The notes under the pieces are model-generated. The model saw only the letters and a program-made list of their open reading frames with translations. It was not told the DNA's origin and made no database searches. The translations under genes and the position numbers were made by a program. From positions 1 through 64,000 of the forward strand of contig CAYTPW010000005.1 in assembly GCA_964439935.1 (NCBI GenBank): a DNA stretch of 64,000 nt. The letters run 5' to 3'. This DNA is from JABMQW01 sp964439935 (GTDB lineage Bacteria > Fidelibacterota > Marinisomatia > Marinisomatales > TCS56). Numbering within the stretch: position 1 is the stretch's first letter; each line of letters begins with the position of its first letter. Shown in pieces: positions 7,957-17,047 of this stretch.

Positions 7957-8460
7957 TTGGCGATTATAAATCCAGCAGAATTAGATCTGAAAGAAGAGAC
8001 GATTGTTAAAATTCGGCGCGTGGCCAAGGTGAACGCCTTAGGCAAACGTTTTCGTTTTTCAGCAATAGCGGTAGTGGGCGATGGAAAAGGTCATATCGGT
8101 GTCGGTATTGGTAAGGCTGGTGAAGTGATATTGGCAATTACCAAAGCAAAAGAAAAAGCTAAACAGGCAATCGTCAAAGTGCCTCTGGTCAATGGTACAA
8201 TACCGCATAAAATAATTGGAGTACATGGAGCCAGCAAAGTTTTGCTTAAGCCTGCCAGTCCCGGTACCGGAATAATCGCCGGGGCGGGAGTACGGGCTGT
8301 AATGGAGCAGGTTGGTATTAGTGATATTCTAACTAAGTGTCTCGGCTCGAATAATTCGATGAATGTTGTTAAAGCTACTTTGAATGCCCTTGAAAACCTG
8401 CACGATGCTGTATCGGTTGCAAATCGCCGCGGAATCACTATTCCTGAGATATTTAATTAA
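7957..8460 (+). CDS. rpsE: 30S ribosomal protein S5 (TTG start)
   Basis: S5 helps control decoding fidelity and mRNA unwinding. The start is TTG at 7957, preceded by a GAGGAG site six to twelve bases upstream. The 167-residue protein carries the S5 double-stranded RNA-binding region (FSAIAVVGDGKGHIGVGIGK, about residues 35-54) and the C-terminal S5 fold with KPASPGTGIIAGAGVRAVME. Confidence 0.97.
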   Translation: MAIINPAELDLKEETIVKIRRVAKVNALGKRFRFSAIAVVGDGKGHIGVGIGKAGEVILAITKAKEKAKQAIVKVPLVNGTIPHKIIGVHGASKVLLKPASPGTGIIAGAGVRAVMEQVGISDILTKCLGSNNSMNVVKATLNALENLHDAVSVANRRGITIPEIFN

Positions 8461-8462
8461 TT

Positions 8463-8660
8463 ATGGTAAAAGCAAAACAGAAAAAAATACGAATTACGCA
8501 GATTCGCAGTAAGATTGGATATTCGAAGAAAGCCAAGCTGACCCTGGCTGCTTTAGGATTGCGGAAGATGCATCAAACAGTCGAGCAGAACGATACGGCA
8601 GCAATCCGCGGGATGGTAAAGGCAATAGATTATCTAGTCAAAATTGAGGAAGTGTCATGA
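8463..8660 (+). CDS. rpmD: 50S ribosomal protein L30
   Basis: L30 is a small large-subunit protein absent from some bacterial phyla but present here. The 65-residue product begins MVKAKQKKIRITQIRSKIGY and carries LAALGLRKMHQTVEQNDTAA, the L30 signature. Its TGA overlaps the rplO ATG (ATGA), so the two are probably translationally coupled. Confidence 0.96.
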   Translation: MVKAKQKKIRITQIRSKIGYSKKAKLTLAALGLRKMHQTVEQNDTAAIRGMVKAIDYLVKIEEVS

Positions 8661-9097
8661 AATTAGACGCTTTAAAACCTGCTGACAGTAATACTAAAAA
8701 CACCAAGCGGTTGGGACGGGGTCAGGGTTCCGGTACCGGTAAAACAGCAGGACGCGGTCACAAAGGTGCCGGCAGTCGAAGCGGTAATAAGACACGACCC
8801 TGGTTCGAAGGCGGTCAAATGTCACTTTCCAGGCGCCTGCCAAAACGTGGGTTTTCAAATCATCCCTTCAGAAAAATAGTGCAAATTATCAATCTTGATA
8901 CTATCGAGAAGATCGGTCTGGAAAAAATCGATATTGATGTTTTACTTGAAAAAGGTGTAATTAAAAATACTCAGGCCGTGGTAAAGGTGCTGGGGGATGG
9001 TAAGCTGACTAAAGCGGTCCAGGTTTCCGCTAACGCCTTTTCTAAGTCTGCCATTGTAAAAATTGAAAAAGCGGGAGGCTCAGCTACGTTCCTGTGA
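8657..9097 (+). CDS. rplO: 50S ribosomal protein L15
   Basis: L15 binds 23S rRNA late in assembly. The 146-residue protein has the glycine-rich N-terminal tail (KRLGRGQGSGTGKTAGRGHK, residues 18-37) and the FEGGQMSLSRRLPKRGF motif. Its TGA is embedded in the secY start (GTGA). L15-secY is the usual spc-operon neighbour pair. Confidence 0.97.
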   Translation: MKLDALKPADSNTKNTKRLGRGQGSGTGKTAGRGHKGAGSRSGNKTRPWFEGGQMSLSRRLPKRGFSNHPFRKIVQIINLDTIEKIGLEKIDIDVLLEKGVIKNTQAVVKVLGDGKLTKAVQVSANAFSKSAIVKIEKAGGSATFL

Positions 9098-10431
9098 TTG
9101 ATAAATTTCGCAACATATTCAACATACCTGAGTTACGCAAACGGATTTTATTCACGCTCGGTATCCTGATTGTTATCAGGATTGGTGCTCATATTCCGAT
9201 TCCAGGCATCGATAGTGAAGCACTGGGTGCAGCAATCAAGAATTATCAGAATACATTGTTCGGATTGTACGATCTATTTGCCGGCGGTGCGTTTCAGAAA
9301 GCAACTCTATTTGCGCTGGGTATTATGCCCTATATATCCGCGTCGATTATCATTCAGCTGATGAGTTCGGTTGTACCATATTTCCAGCGCCTGGATAAAG
9401 AGGGTGAAGAAGGACGCAAAAAGAAGACACAATTGACCCGCTATGGAACTGTTATGATTGCACTGATGCAGTCATATGGTGTAACCATCTTTCTTGAGTC
9501 ATTGACCGCTAATCTCAGTGGTGCGTCCGTGGCGGTTGTGCCTTATCCCGGGATCGGCTTCAAATTTGTGGCAATGGTCTGTATGGTCACGGGTGTTATC
9601 CTGATTATGTGGCTTGGTGAGCGTATCACCGAAAGGGGAATCGGGAATGGTATATCGCTGATCATTATGGTCGGAATTGTTGCCCGTTTGCCCAACGTAG
9701 TCCTCAGTGAAATATCGCTGTTGAGAGAAGGGGTGCGCGGTTTTCTCCAGGAAGTTATTCTGTTGGGAATTATGTTTATCATTGTTGCTTTTGTAGTTCT
9801 GCTGACCCAGGGGACTCGGAAGATACCGGTACAGTATGCCAAACGGGTTGTGGGACGCAAAGTGTACGGGGGGCAATCAACTCATATACCGCTTAGGGTC
9901 AATACCTCCGGTGTTATGCCGATCATTTTCGCGAGCTCGATCATGCTGATTCCCAGTACTCTGGCTACTTTTTTCAGTGAGAGTGAATTTATGCAGGGAA
10001 TCATGCGATTGTTCTCGGTGACCCATTGGTTTTACTGGCTGATATTCGGATCTATGATAGTTTTCTTTACCTATTTCTACACTGCCATTGCCTTCGATCC
10101 GGTGCAGGTTTCGACGCAAATGAAACAGCACGGCGGCTTCATTCCCGGGATTCGACCGGGTAAAAAGACATCGGAATACATTGATAATATTTTAACCCGC
10201 GTTACTTTGCCGGGCTCTTTTTTCCTGGCATTCATAGCTATTTTCCCATATATCCTGATGAATATTATGGATATTGGTTATGATTTGGCTTCGTTCTTTG
10301 GAGGTACCAGTTTATTGATTATTGTGGGTGTTTCACTGGATACCTTACAGCAAATTGAATCGCATTTAATGATGCGACATTATGACGGTTTCCTGTCAAA
10401 AGGGAAATTGCGTGGCCGGAGACGTCTGTAA
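9094..10431 (+). CDS. secY: Preprotein translocase subunit SecY (GTG start)
   Basis: SecY is the ten-helix channel of the Sec translocon in the inner membrane. The 445-residue protein begins MIDKFRNIFNIPELRKRILF and shows the SecY signatures IPIPGID (plug region), GIMPYISASIIIQLMSSV (about residues 76-93) and GERITERGIGNGISLIIM (about 174-191). The cytoplasmic loop before the last helices contains the GFIPGIRPGKKTSEYI segment. The GTG start overlaps the rplO stop by three bases, indicating coupling. Confidence 0.97.
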   Translation: MIDKFRNIFNIPELRKRILFTLGILIVIRIGAHIPIPGIDSEALGAAIKNYQNTLFGLYDLFAGGAFQKATLFALGIMPYISASIIIQLMSSVVPYFQRLDKEGEEGRKKKTQLTRYGTVMIALMQSYGVTIFLESLTANLSGASVAVVPYPGIGFKFVAMVCMVTGVILIMWLGERITERGIGNGISLIIMVGIVARLPNVVLSEISLLREGVRGFLQEVILLGIMFIIVAFVVLLTQGTRKIPVQYAKRVVGRKVYGGQSTHIPLRVNTSGVMPIIFASSIMLIPSTLATFFSESEFMQGIMRLFSVTHWFYWLIFGSMIVFFTYFYTAIAFDPVQVSTQMKQHGGFIPGIRPGKKTSEYIDNILTRVTLPGSFFLAFIAIFPYILMNIMDIGYDLASFFGGTSLLIIVGVSLDTLQQIESHLMMRHYDGFLSKGKLRGRRRL

Positions 10432-10432
10432 T

Positions 10433-11185
10433 ATGGTGCGCATTCGTACCAGACGTGAGATTGATCTCATCCGTGAAAGTTGTCAAATTGTGGCTGACAC
10501 GCTCCAGCTGCTGCATGAGCATATCAAGCCCGGTGTGAAAACGATTGATCTAGACCTTATAGCAGAAGAATTTATTTGCTCGCAGGGCGCTCGCCCGGCT
10601 TTCAAAGGTTATATGGGTTTTCCAGCGAGTCTTTGCATTTCGATTGATGATGTTGTGGTACACGGCATCCCCGGACAGAAGAAGCTGCTGGAAGGACAAG
10701 TGGTCGGAATTGATTGCGGTGTGGAAAAAAATGGTTATTACGGTGATTCCGCCCGAACGTACGCCGTTGGAAAAATCACCGATGAAAAACAACAGTTGAT
10801 GAAAGTGACCCAACAGGCATTGATGATCGGCATTGAACAGGCACGAGTCGGGAATTATGTTTCAGATATCGGTCACGCGATCCAAACCTATGTAGAATCG
10901 TTTGGTTATTCGGTCGTGCGCGAACTGGTCGGACATGGAGTAGGTACTGAACTACACGAAGAGCCGCAGATTCCGAATTTTGGTGCACCCAACCAGGGAT
11001 ACCAGCTCCAATCAGGCATGTGTCTGGCGATTGAACCGATGATTAACAAGGGTGCAAAAGAAGTATTCACTGAAAAAGACGGCTGGACAGTACGAACTCT
11101 GGACGGTCAGATTTCAGCTCATTTTGAACATACAGTCGCTATTACTGACAATGGCGCTCAAATTCTCAGTCTGGGGGATAATTAA
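10433..11185 (+). CDS. map: Methionine aminopeptidase type I
   Basis: This enzyme removes the initiator methionine from nascent proteins. I use the ATG giving MVRIRTRREIDLIRESCQIV (250 residues), one base after the secY stop; the upstream extension lies inside secY. The five metal ligands of the pita-bread fold are visible: D94, D105, H168 (ELVGHGVG), E201 (AIEPM) and E232, with H77 in VVVHGIP as the substrate histidine. The secY-map-infA order without adk is typical of the FCB group. Confidence 0.96.
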   Translation: MVRIRTRREIDLIRESCQIVADTLQLLHEHIKPGVKTIDLDLIAEEFICSQGARPAFKGYMGFPASLCISIDDVVVHGIPGQKKLLEGQVVGIDCGVEKNGYYGDSARTYAVGKITDEKQQLMKVTQQALMIGIEQARVGNYVSDIGHAIQTYVESFGYSVVRELVGHGVGTELHEEPQIPNFGAPNQGYQLQSGMCLAIEPMINKGAKEVFTEKDGWTVRTLDGQISAHFEHTVAITDNGAQILSLGDN

Positions 11186-11413
11186 TTGGCCAAAGAACAA
11201 CCAATAACAGTCGATGGTACTATTAAGGAAACACTACCCAATGCAATGTTCAGAGTGGAAATTGATATCGGTGGTAAAAAACACGAAGTATTAGCTCATG
11301 TAAGTGGCAAGATGCGCATGCATTTCATCAAAATTTTACCAGGTGATGTGGTTACACTGGAGATATCACCCTATGATTTAAGCCGCGGTAGAATTACCTA
11401 CCGAAAGAAATAG
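11186..11413 (+). CDS. infA: Translation initiation factor IF-1 (TTG start)
   Basis: IF-1 blocks the A site during initiation. The 75-residue OB-fold protein reads MAKEQPITVDGTIKETLPNA, with HVSGKMRMHFIKILPGDVV and the end YDLSRGRITYRKK, all standard. The start is TTG immediately after the map stop (TAATTG), with the GGGGGATAA upstream acting as a ribosome binding region. Confidence 0.96.
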   Translation: MAKEQPITVDGTIKETLPNAMFRVEIDIGGKKHEVLAHVSGKMRMHFIKILPGDVVTLEISPYDLSRGRITYRKK

Positions 11414-11420
11414 AGGAATA

Positions 11421-11534
11421 ATGAAAGTTCGTCCCTCAGTAAAAAGAATTTGTTCAAAATGTAAGATCATCCGGCGCCACGGTAAAGTGCTGGTGATCTG
11501 TTCCAATCCGAAACATAAACAGAGACAGGGATAG
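11421..11534 (+). CDS. rpmJ: 50S ribosomal protein L36
   Basis: L36 is the smallest ribosomal protein. Direct translation gives 37 residues, MKVRPSVKRICSKCKIIRRH... ending KHKQRQG. It has the zinc-ribbon ligands C11, C14, C27 and H32. An AGAGGA site precedes the ATG by about six bases. Its place between infA and rpsM is the normal one. Confidence 0.96.
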   Translation: MKVRPSVKRICSKCKIIRRHGKVLVICSNPKHKQRQG

Positions 11535-11543
11535 GAGTATATA

Positions 11544-11936
11544 GTGGCACGTTTAGTTGGTGTTGATATCCCCCGCGATAAGAAAATCGCTTATTCACTG
11601 CGTTACATCTATGGGATCGGCCTGACAACCGCACAGGCCACCTGCGACAAAGCAGGCGTTGATCCGGATGTACGCGTTAAAGATTTAAATGAAGAACAGA
11701 TAGCGGCAATCAGAGATGCAATCACCAAGCTAGAGCTGAAAGTTGAAGGTGAATTGCGGGCTGAAGTTGCAATGAATATTAAACGATTGAAAGATATTGG
11801 CAGTTACCGTGGATTACGGCATCGCCGGGGAATGCCGGTGAATGGCCAACGCACCAAGACCAATGCTCGTACTCGCAAAGGCCGGAAACGTACGGTTGGT
11901 CTGGGTAAAAAAGGTCCCACTGGTAAGAAAGGGTAA
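11544..11936 (+). CDS. rpsM: 30S ribosomal protein S13 (GTG start)
   Basis: S13 lies in the 30S head and contacts the 50S subunit. The start is GTG, with AGGAG about seven bases upstream, and gives MARLVGVDIPRDKKIAYSLR. The 130-residue protein carries the S13 signature near its basic tail (GLRHRRGMPVNGQRTKTNAR), ending KKGPTGKKG. It starts nine bases after rpmJ. Confidence 0.97.
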   Translation: MARLVGVDIPRDKKIAYSLRYIYGIGLTTAQATCDKAGVDPDVRVKDLNEEQIAAIRDAITKLELKVEGELRAEVAMNIKRLKDIGSYRGLRHRRGMPVNGQRTKTNARTRKGRKRTVGLGKKGPTGKKG

Positions 11937-11940
11937 ATAA

Positions 11941-12330
11941 TTGGCTAGAGAAACCAAAAGAAAAAAGAAAAAGAAGGGTTCGGTAGAACCGGTTGGTGTC
12001 GCACATATTAAGGCATCTTATAATAATACACATATTTCTTTAACTGATCGATACGGTAATGTAATTACCTGGGCTACAGCTGGCACATCTGGTTTTAAAG
12101 GTTCCCGGAAGAATACTGCCTATGCCGCTTCCCAGGCCGCAGCCAAAGCAGCCAAGGATGCAATGACACTGGGTATGAAATCGGTGGACGTGCGGGTCAA
12201 AGGCGCCGGTGCCGGGCGTGAATCGGCGATTAGAACTCTGGCGGTAGCGGGTCTAGAAATAACGGCAATTCGCGATGTGACACCCCTGCCGCATAATGGT
12301 TGCAGACCACCTAAAAGACGTAGAGTATAA
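11941..12330 (+). CDS. rpsK: 30S ribosomal protein S11 (TTG start)
   Basis: S11 forms part of the platform that contacts mRNA in the E site. The 129-residue protein contains ASYNNTHISLTDRYGNVITW and the C-terminal signature (ITAIRDVTPLPHNGCRPPKR). The start is TTG four bases after the rpsM stop. The N-terminal run KRKKKKKGS is more basic than in E. coli but common in other phyla. Confidence 0.97.
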   Translation: MARETKRKKKKKGSVEPVGVAHIKASYNNTHISLTDRYGNVITWATAGTSGFKGSRKNTAYAASQAAAKAAKDAMTLGMKSVDVRVKGAGAGRESAIRTLAVAGLEITAIRDVTPLPHNGCRPPKRRRV

Positions 12331-12346
12331 ATAGGATAAGGAAATT

Positions 12347-12976
12347 ATGGCACGGTATCGAGATTCAGTATGTAAGCTTTGCCGAAGAGAAAGTGAGAAG
12401 CTCTTTTTAAAGGGTAACCGGTGTTTATCAACGAAATGTTCACTGGACCGCAAATCATATGGGCCCGGTCAGCACGGACAATCCCGCCGCCGCCGCTTAT
12501 CTAATTATGGGCTTCAATTGAGGGAAAAACAAAAGATCAAGCGCATGTACGGCATACTGGAACGCCAGTTTCGGACTTATTTTCAGAAGGCCGACTTGAT
12601 GAAAGGTGAAACCGGTAACAACCTGATGCAGTTTTTAGAGCGGCGTCTGGATAATGTAGTGTACCGTCTTGGTTTTGCTTCATCTCATGCCGCTGCACGG
12701 CAGATGGTTTCTCACCGGCATTTTCTGGTAAATGGCAAAATTGTCAATATTCCTTCCTATCTGGTCAGCCCTGGAGAAATAATTCAGGTAAGAGACAAAA
12801 GTCGTAAGATGGAATCGGTGATGGATTCAATCCGCCGAATAAAAGGTGATCTGGATCTTCCCTGGTTGGAAATTGACAAGGCTAAAATGAAAGGTACATT
12901 CATCGCTATTCCGGATCGGGATCAGATGAATGTTGAAGTAAATGAGCGATTGGTTGTAGAGCTGTATTCCAAGTAA
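12347..12976 (+). CDS. rpsD: 30S ribosomal protein S4, zinc-binding form
   Basis: S4 nucleates 16S rRNA folding and can repress the alpha operon. The 209-residue protein starts MARYRDSVCKLCRRESEKLF and keeps four N-terminal cysteines (C9, C12, C26 and C31), so it is the zinc-binding type. The S4 RNA-binding domain (FLERRLDNVVYRLGFA) is at about residues 95-110. An AAGGA site precedes the ATG. Confidence 0.97.
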   Translation: MARYRDSVCKLCRRESEKLFLKGNRCLSTKCSLDRKSYGPGQHGQSRRRRLSNYGLQLREKQKIKRMYGILERQFRTYFQKADLMKGETGNNLMQFLERRLDNVVYRLGFASSHAAARQMVSHRHFLVNGKIVNIPSYLVSPGEIIQVRDKSRKMESVMDSIRRIKGDLDLPWLEIDKAKMKGTFIAIPDRDQMNVEVNERLVVELYSK

Positions 12977-13009
12977 TCGCAATAACATAAGTATAGGATA
13001 CTCATTTCT

Positions 13010-13984
13010 ATGAGCACAGATGTAAAAATTAAAATTTCCGTTCTTGAAGAGGAACAGACCGAGAATTACGGAAAATTCGTAATTCAGCCATTAGAACGCG
13101 GCTATGGAGTAACCCTGGGTAATGCCCTGCGTCGTGTATTATTAACCAGCGTTCCCGGTGCTGCAATCACATCGATTAAAATTGAAGATGTGTTGCATGA
13201 ATTTTCGACGATCAAGGGTGTTAAGGAGGATGTTGCTGATATAATCCTTAACTTGAAAGGTGTCAAATTTAAGCTGGCTGATCAGGTTCCCGATAAAGTG
13301 GAATTGACCCTGGAAGGCAACGGAACCTTAACAGCGGCCGATATTCAGAAAGCCAGTAGCGAATTTGAAATTCTTAATCCTGAACATTATATTACTGTGT
13401 ATTCACTTGATGAAAAGCTGGAAATCGAATTCAGGATCGGCATTGGTAAAGGTTATGTAGCTGCAGAAGAAAATGAAATTCCCAATGCACCCTTGGGAAC
13501 GATTGCTATGGATAGCATTTTTAATCCTGTTACAAAAGTTACCTTTGATGTACAGCCCGTACCCGGTGCAAAAGCACCAATTGAAATGCTCACAATCGAA
13601 GTAAATACCGATGGATCAATATTACCACGTGATGTTTTAAGCTATTCTGCCAAAGTACTGATTGAACATTTTAAGGTCGTCGAAAGCATCAGCAAACCTA
13701 AGGTTCTGGAAGTGACCGAAGGAGTCAGCGAGGAAGTTCTGCGCATACGAGGCTTACTCAACTCGACCATTGATGAGATGGAATTATCGGTCCGCAGCCA
13801 CAATTGTTTGCAGGCAGCCGGGATTAAATATATCTATGAGCTGGTGAATAAAGAGGAAAATGCCATGCTTAAGTATAAAAACTTCGGCCGTAAATCTCTC
13901 ACCGAATTAGTAGAAAAGCTGGACGAAATGGGTCTGTATTTCAGTATGGATGTGGATAAGTATTTAACCGATGAAGTAATGTGA
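13010..13984 (+). CDS. rpoA: DNA-directed RNA polymerase subunit alpha
   Basis: The alpha dimer scaffolds RNA polymerase assembly, and its C-terminal domain contacts UP elements and activators. The 324-residue protein has the N-terminal assembly motif FVIQPLERGYGVTLGNALRR (about residues 22-41). Its C-terminal domain contains the helix-hairpin-helix region with SVRSHNCLQAAGI and the NFGRKSLTELVEKLDEMG segment. It lies between rpsD and rplQ, 33 bases after rpsD. Confidence 0.97.
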   Translation: MSTDVKIKISVLEEEQTENYGKFVIQPLERGYGVTLGNALRRVLLTSVPGAAITSIKIEDVLHEFSTIKGVKEDVADIILNLKGVKFKLADQVPDKVELTLEGNGTLTAADIQKASSEFEILNPEHYITVYSLDEKLEIEFRIGIGKGYVAAEENEIPNAPLGTIAMDSIFNPVTKVTFDVQPVPGAKAPIEMLTIEVNTDGSILPRDVLSYSAKVLIEHFKVVESISKPKVLEVTEGVSEEVLRIRGLLNSTIDEMELSVRSHNCLQAAGIKYIYELVNKEENAMLKYKNFGRKSLTELVEKLDEMGLYFSMDVDKYLTDEVM

Positions 13985-13990
13985 GTAATC

Positions 13991-14431
13991 ATGAGGCACC
14001 AAAAATCAGGAAAAAAATTGGGACGAACTGCGGCACACCGGAAGGCCATGCTCGCAAATATGGCGACAGCACTGTTTACCCATAAGAAGATTAAAACCAC
14101 CGATGCGCGTGCCAAAGAATTACGAAGATTCGTAGAGCCACTGATTACTTTTGCCAAACGGGGTGATTTGCACGCCCGGCGACAGGTCTTAAAAAAACTA
14201 CGGCATAAGAGTATTACAAATGTTTTATTTAATGAGATTGCGCCGGTCTATGCGGATCGCAATGGGGGTTATACAAGGATTACAAAACTCGGTTTCCGTG
14301 ATAATGATCGTGCTTCCGTTTCGCTGGTTGAATTAGTTGATATGATAGGACTCGGAACGTCTGAGAAAGAGAAAAAAGGCAAGAAAAAGGAAGCCCCCAA
14401 GGCAGAAGTACCTGCAGAGAATGAAAAGTAA
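13991..14431 (+). CDS. rplQ: 50S ribosomal protein L17
   Basis: L17 is a large-subunit protein near the tunnel exit. The core begins MRHQKSGKKLGRTAAHRKAM and reaches VELVDMIG, about 118 residues, the normal length. A further 25 or so residues form a charged low-complexity tail (KEKKGKKKEAPKAEVPAENE), giving 146 in total. It closes the ribosomal block. No clear terminator is visible before the next gene 22 bases downstream. Confidence 0.96.
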   Translation: MRHQKSGKKLGRTAAHRKAMLANMATALFTHKKIKTTDARAKELRRFVEPLITFAKRGDLHARRQVLKKLRHKSITNVLFNEIAPVYADRNGGYTRITKLGFRDNDRASVSLVELVDMIGLGTSEKEKKGKKKEAPKAEVPAENEK

Positions 14432-14453
14432 CACCTGAGAACGAGTCATTTTC

Positions 14454-15635
14454 TTGAAAATTATCAAGATATATTTTAGCAGGGCAACCACCATTGTCCT
14501 GTTTTTTATTATCTCTTTGTTATCCGGTCAGGAATCAAAGCCCTTATTTGAGCAGCGCTGTCTATGGGTCGTGCGTAGTAATATAACCTCTACTGAGGCA
14601 ATCGACGGATTAATACGCTTCGCCAAACTGAATAATTTTAATAATCTGATTGTTCAAGTTCGTGGACGTGGTGATGCTTATTATAATTCCGACCTGGTGG
14701 CCAAGGGTAAAATTGTCCGGAATGCTGCTTTTGATCCACTGGCCTATTTAATACGTAAAGCCCACAGACTCGATATTAAAGTACATGCCTGGGTCAATGT
14801 TTATCTGTTGTGGTCTGATAAAAGGGTACCTTATAATATCGATCATATAATATTCCAACATCCGGAGTGGCTTGATATTCCTGAAGCAGGTCGACTTTTT
14901 GCCGACGAATTGGTAGGTGATATGGAACGCTTGCGTGAAGGACATGAGGGACTGTATTTATCCCCTGGCCATCCCGATGTACCTGAATATCTGCTGAGTG
15001 TATTTAGAGAGATTGTTACCGAATATAAAATTGATGGCTTGCACTTGGATTATATACGCTACCAGGATGTCGATTTCGGCCGTAATCCGATAGCGCGCAG
15101 AATCTATGAAAAGAATAATGGCGAAGACCCCTGGGTGCTGCTGACTTCCGCCGCTCGCTGGGCAGGAAATGAAAGACAATATCTGAACCGGGTCAGAAAA
15201 TGGAGCGACTACCGGAGATATTTGGTAACCGATCTGGTCAAACAAATTCATCTGATGATCGATGAAGTTAGGCCGGATTGTATTTTATCCGCAGCCGTAA
15301 AACCAAATCTGTATCAAGCTCGGGACCAGTTTTTCCAGGAATGGGATGTCTGGCTTGCTGCCGGATATCTGGACTGGGCAATCCCGATGAATTACACCAC
15401 TGATCTGCGCGATTTTGCCGGCAACATTGGAATTATCTATGATAATCTACCTGCCAAGTACCGGGCCCGAATCATAATGGGACTGGCGGCCTATAATCAG
15501 ACGTCTGCTGAAGTGGTCGATAAATTAAAATATACTCGCATAACCCGCTTTAGGGGTGTTTGTTTTTTCTCGTATAATACATTCAGTCAAGATCCTGATT
15601 ATATTCGGCCGATCCATATCGAGATCAATAAATAA
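14454..15635 (+). CDS. Secreted GHL10-type glycoside hydrolase-like protein
   Basis: The 393-residue protein has an N-terminal signal peptide (hydrophobic TTIVLFFIISLLSG at about residues 11-24) and then one TIM-barrel domain of the glycosyl hydrolase-like 10 (YngK) family. Family motifs seen include FNNLIVQVRGRGDAYYNSDL, KVHAWVNVYLLWSD, HPEWLDI, LYLSPGHPDV and IDGLHLDYIRYQ. It probably acts on a polysaccharide or peptidoglycan-related substrate outside the cytoplasm; the actual substrate is unknown. The start is TTG. It follows rplQ by 22 bases, so read-through transcription from the ribosomal operon is possible. Confidence 0.85.
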   Translation: MKIIKIYFSRATTIVLFFIISLLSGQESKPLFEQRCLWVVRSNITSTEAIDGLIRFAKLNNFNNLIVQVRGRGDAYYNSDLVAKGKIVRNAAFDPLAYLIRKAHRLDIKVHAWVNVYLLWSDKRVPYNIDHIIFQHPEWLDIPEAGRLFADELVGDMERLREGHEGLYLSPGHPDVPEYLLSVFREIVTEYKIDGLHLDYIRYQDVDFGRNPIARRIYEKNNGEDPWVLLTSAARWAGNERQYLNRVRKWSDYRRYLVTDLVKQIHLMIDEVRPDCILSAAVKPNLYQARDQFFQEWDVWLAAGYLDWAIPMNYTTDLRDFAGNIGIIYDNLPAKYRARIIMGLAAYNQTSAEVVDKLKYTRITRFRGVCFFSYNTFSQDPDYIRPIHIEINK

Positions 15636-15783
15636 CACACTCTTGTCAGTTCTGGCTGCCACTCCTAAATTTGGTAGTGAATCTTTTAAAAAGCTGTCCG
15701 TCTGATAATGATCGTACGATTCCAGCTATACCACAACATTCACAGAAATGAGTCCACTATTATAATTGCGATGAAGTTTGATT

Positions 15784-16992
15784 ATGCGAATTAAACTAGC
15801 CAATGCCGGTGAAATCGCTACCTACCTTCCAGAATCGGATTCGGTTCAGCGTGTTAACAATCAGGATATATTGATTACCGATCAGCGGATTGAAGAGCTC
15901 GGCACTGGTCTTGGTTCAGCTGAACTCGAAATTGATTGTACCGGCTGCCTGGTAACGCCAGGCTTTATTGATCCCCATACCCACCCGGTTTTCTGGAAAG
16001 GTCGCGAAGCTGAATTTGCGCAACGGATTGCCGGTAATTCCTACCAGGACATAGCTGCTGCTGGCGGTGGGATCAAGGCCAGCGTCAATGATGTGCGCAA
16101 CACCGGAAGCGCAGATCTGAAACGAGTCGTGACTAAACGACTGGATCGCTTTATCAAACTTGGCACCACAACGATTGAAGCGAAAAGTGGCTACGGCCTA
16201 AATACAGAAGCGGAATTAAAATCGCTGGCAATTCTCGGTGATTTGGCTGTAGAGCACCCGATCGATATATTTCCAACATTCCTTGGTGCGCACGCTATTC
16301 CCGCTGAGTTTGCTGATAACCAGGCCGGTTATGTTGATTACATTTGTCAGGAAATGATCCCTGCCGTTGCCGAGCAGGGAATCGCCAAATTCTGCGATGT
16401 ATTTTGTGAAGTTGGTTATTTTACTGTGGCCCAGTCAAGAGCAATTTTAAGTACTGCCCGCCGTTATGGCTTGATCCCGCGCTTACATGCCGATGAATTT
16501 ACCGATTCCAGTGCCGCCAAGCTGGCAGCTGAGATCAAGGCAATTTCCGCTGATCATTTGATGGCGATCAGCCCGGAAGGGATTAAGGCTCTGTCGGGCT
16601 CAAATGTAACGGCCATTCTGTTACCCGGTACTACATTTTTCCTGGGGCAGAACTGCTATGCTCCCGCCCGGCAATTACTCCGCCATGGTATTCGAATTGC
16701 ACTGGCAACTGATTTTAATCCCGGCAGCTGCCACATACAGTCGATGCCGTTTATAATCTCGCTGGCTTGCATCTACCTGGGATTGACAGTTGAAGAAGCA
16801 TTTGCCGCCGCCACCTATCAGGCCGCTCAGGCACTCGGTCAGCAGGATGAGGTCGGGACGCTCGAGCCAGGGAAAAAAGCCGATCTGGTAATCTGGGAAA
16901 TCGGCAGTCTACTGGAGATACCCTATAATGTGACCGATTTACCAATCCGTAATGTTATTAAAAATGGGCAACCAATTTTTGCGCTTGACTGA
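15784..16992 (+). CDS. hutI: Imidazolonepropionase
   Basis: HutI hydrolyses 4-imidazolone-5-propionate to N-formimino-glutamate in histidine degradation. The 402-residue amidohydrolase shows metal ligands H65 and H67 (GFIDPHTHPVFWKGREAEF), a third histidine in LHADEFTDSSAAKLA, and the aspartate in ATDFNPGSCHIQSMPF. These are diagnostic for HutI rather than other amidohydrolases. I chose the ATG two codons inside the longest frame because the upstream TTG has no spaced ribosome binding site. No hutH, hutU or hutG is in the window, so the rest of the pathway must be elsewhere or absent. Confidence 0.93.
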   Translation: MRIKLANAGEIATYLPESDSVQRVNNQDILITDQRIEELGTGLGSAELEIDCTGCLVTPGFIDPHTHPVFWKGREAEFAQRIAGNSYQDIAAAGGGIKASVNDVRNTGSADLKRVVTKRLDRFIKLGTTTIEAKSGYGLNTEAELKSLAILGDLAVEHPIDIFPTFLGAHAIPAEFADNQAGYVDYICQEMIPAVAEQGIAKFCDVFCEVGYFTVAQSRAILSTARRYGLIPRLHADEFTDSSAAKLAAEIKAISADHLMAISPEGIKALSGSNVTAILLPGTTFFLGQNCYAPARQLLRHGIRIALATDFNPGSCHIQSMPFIISLACIYLGLTVEEAFAAATYQAAQALGQQDEVGTLEPGKKADLVIWEIGSLLEIPYNVTDLPIRNVIKNGQPIFALD

Positions 16993-17047
16993 GGTAAGTA
17001 AGCACAGTAAACTCGCTCAACTGTTTGATAAGGATAATAATCAGACC

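Noticed and set aside
9499..9876. Long antisense frames inside secY
   Set aside because: They are shadow frames of a strongly conserved gene with no family match; similar antisense frames occur in rplB, rplV and rpsE.
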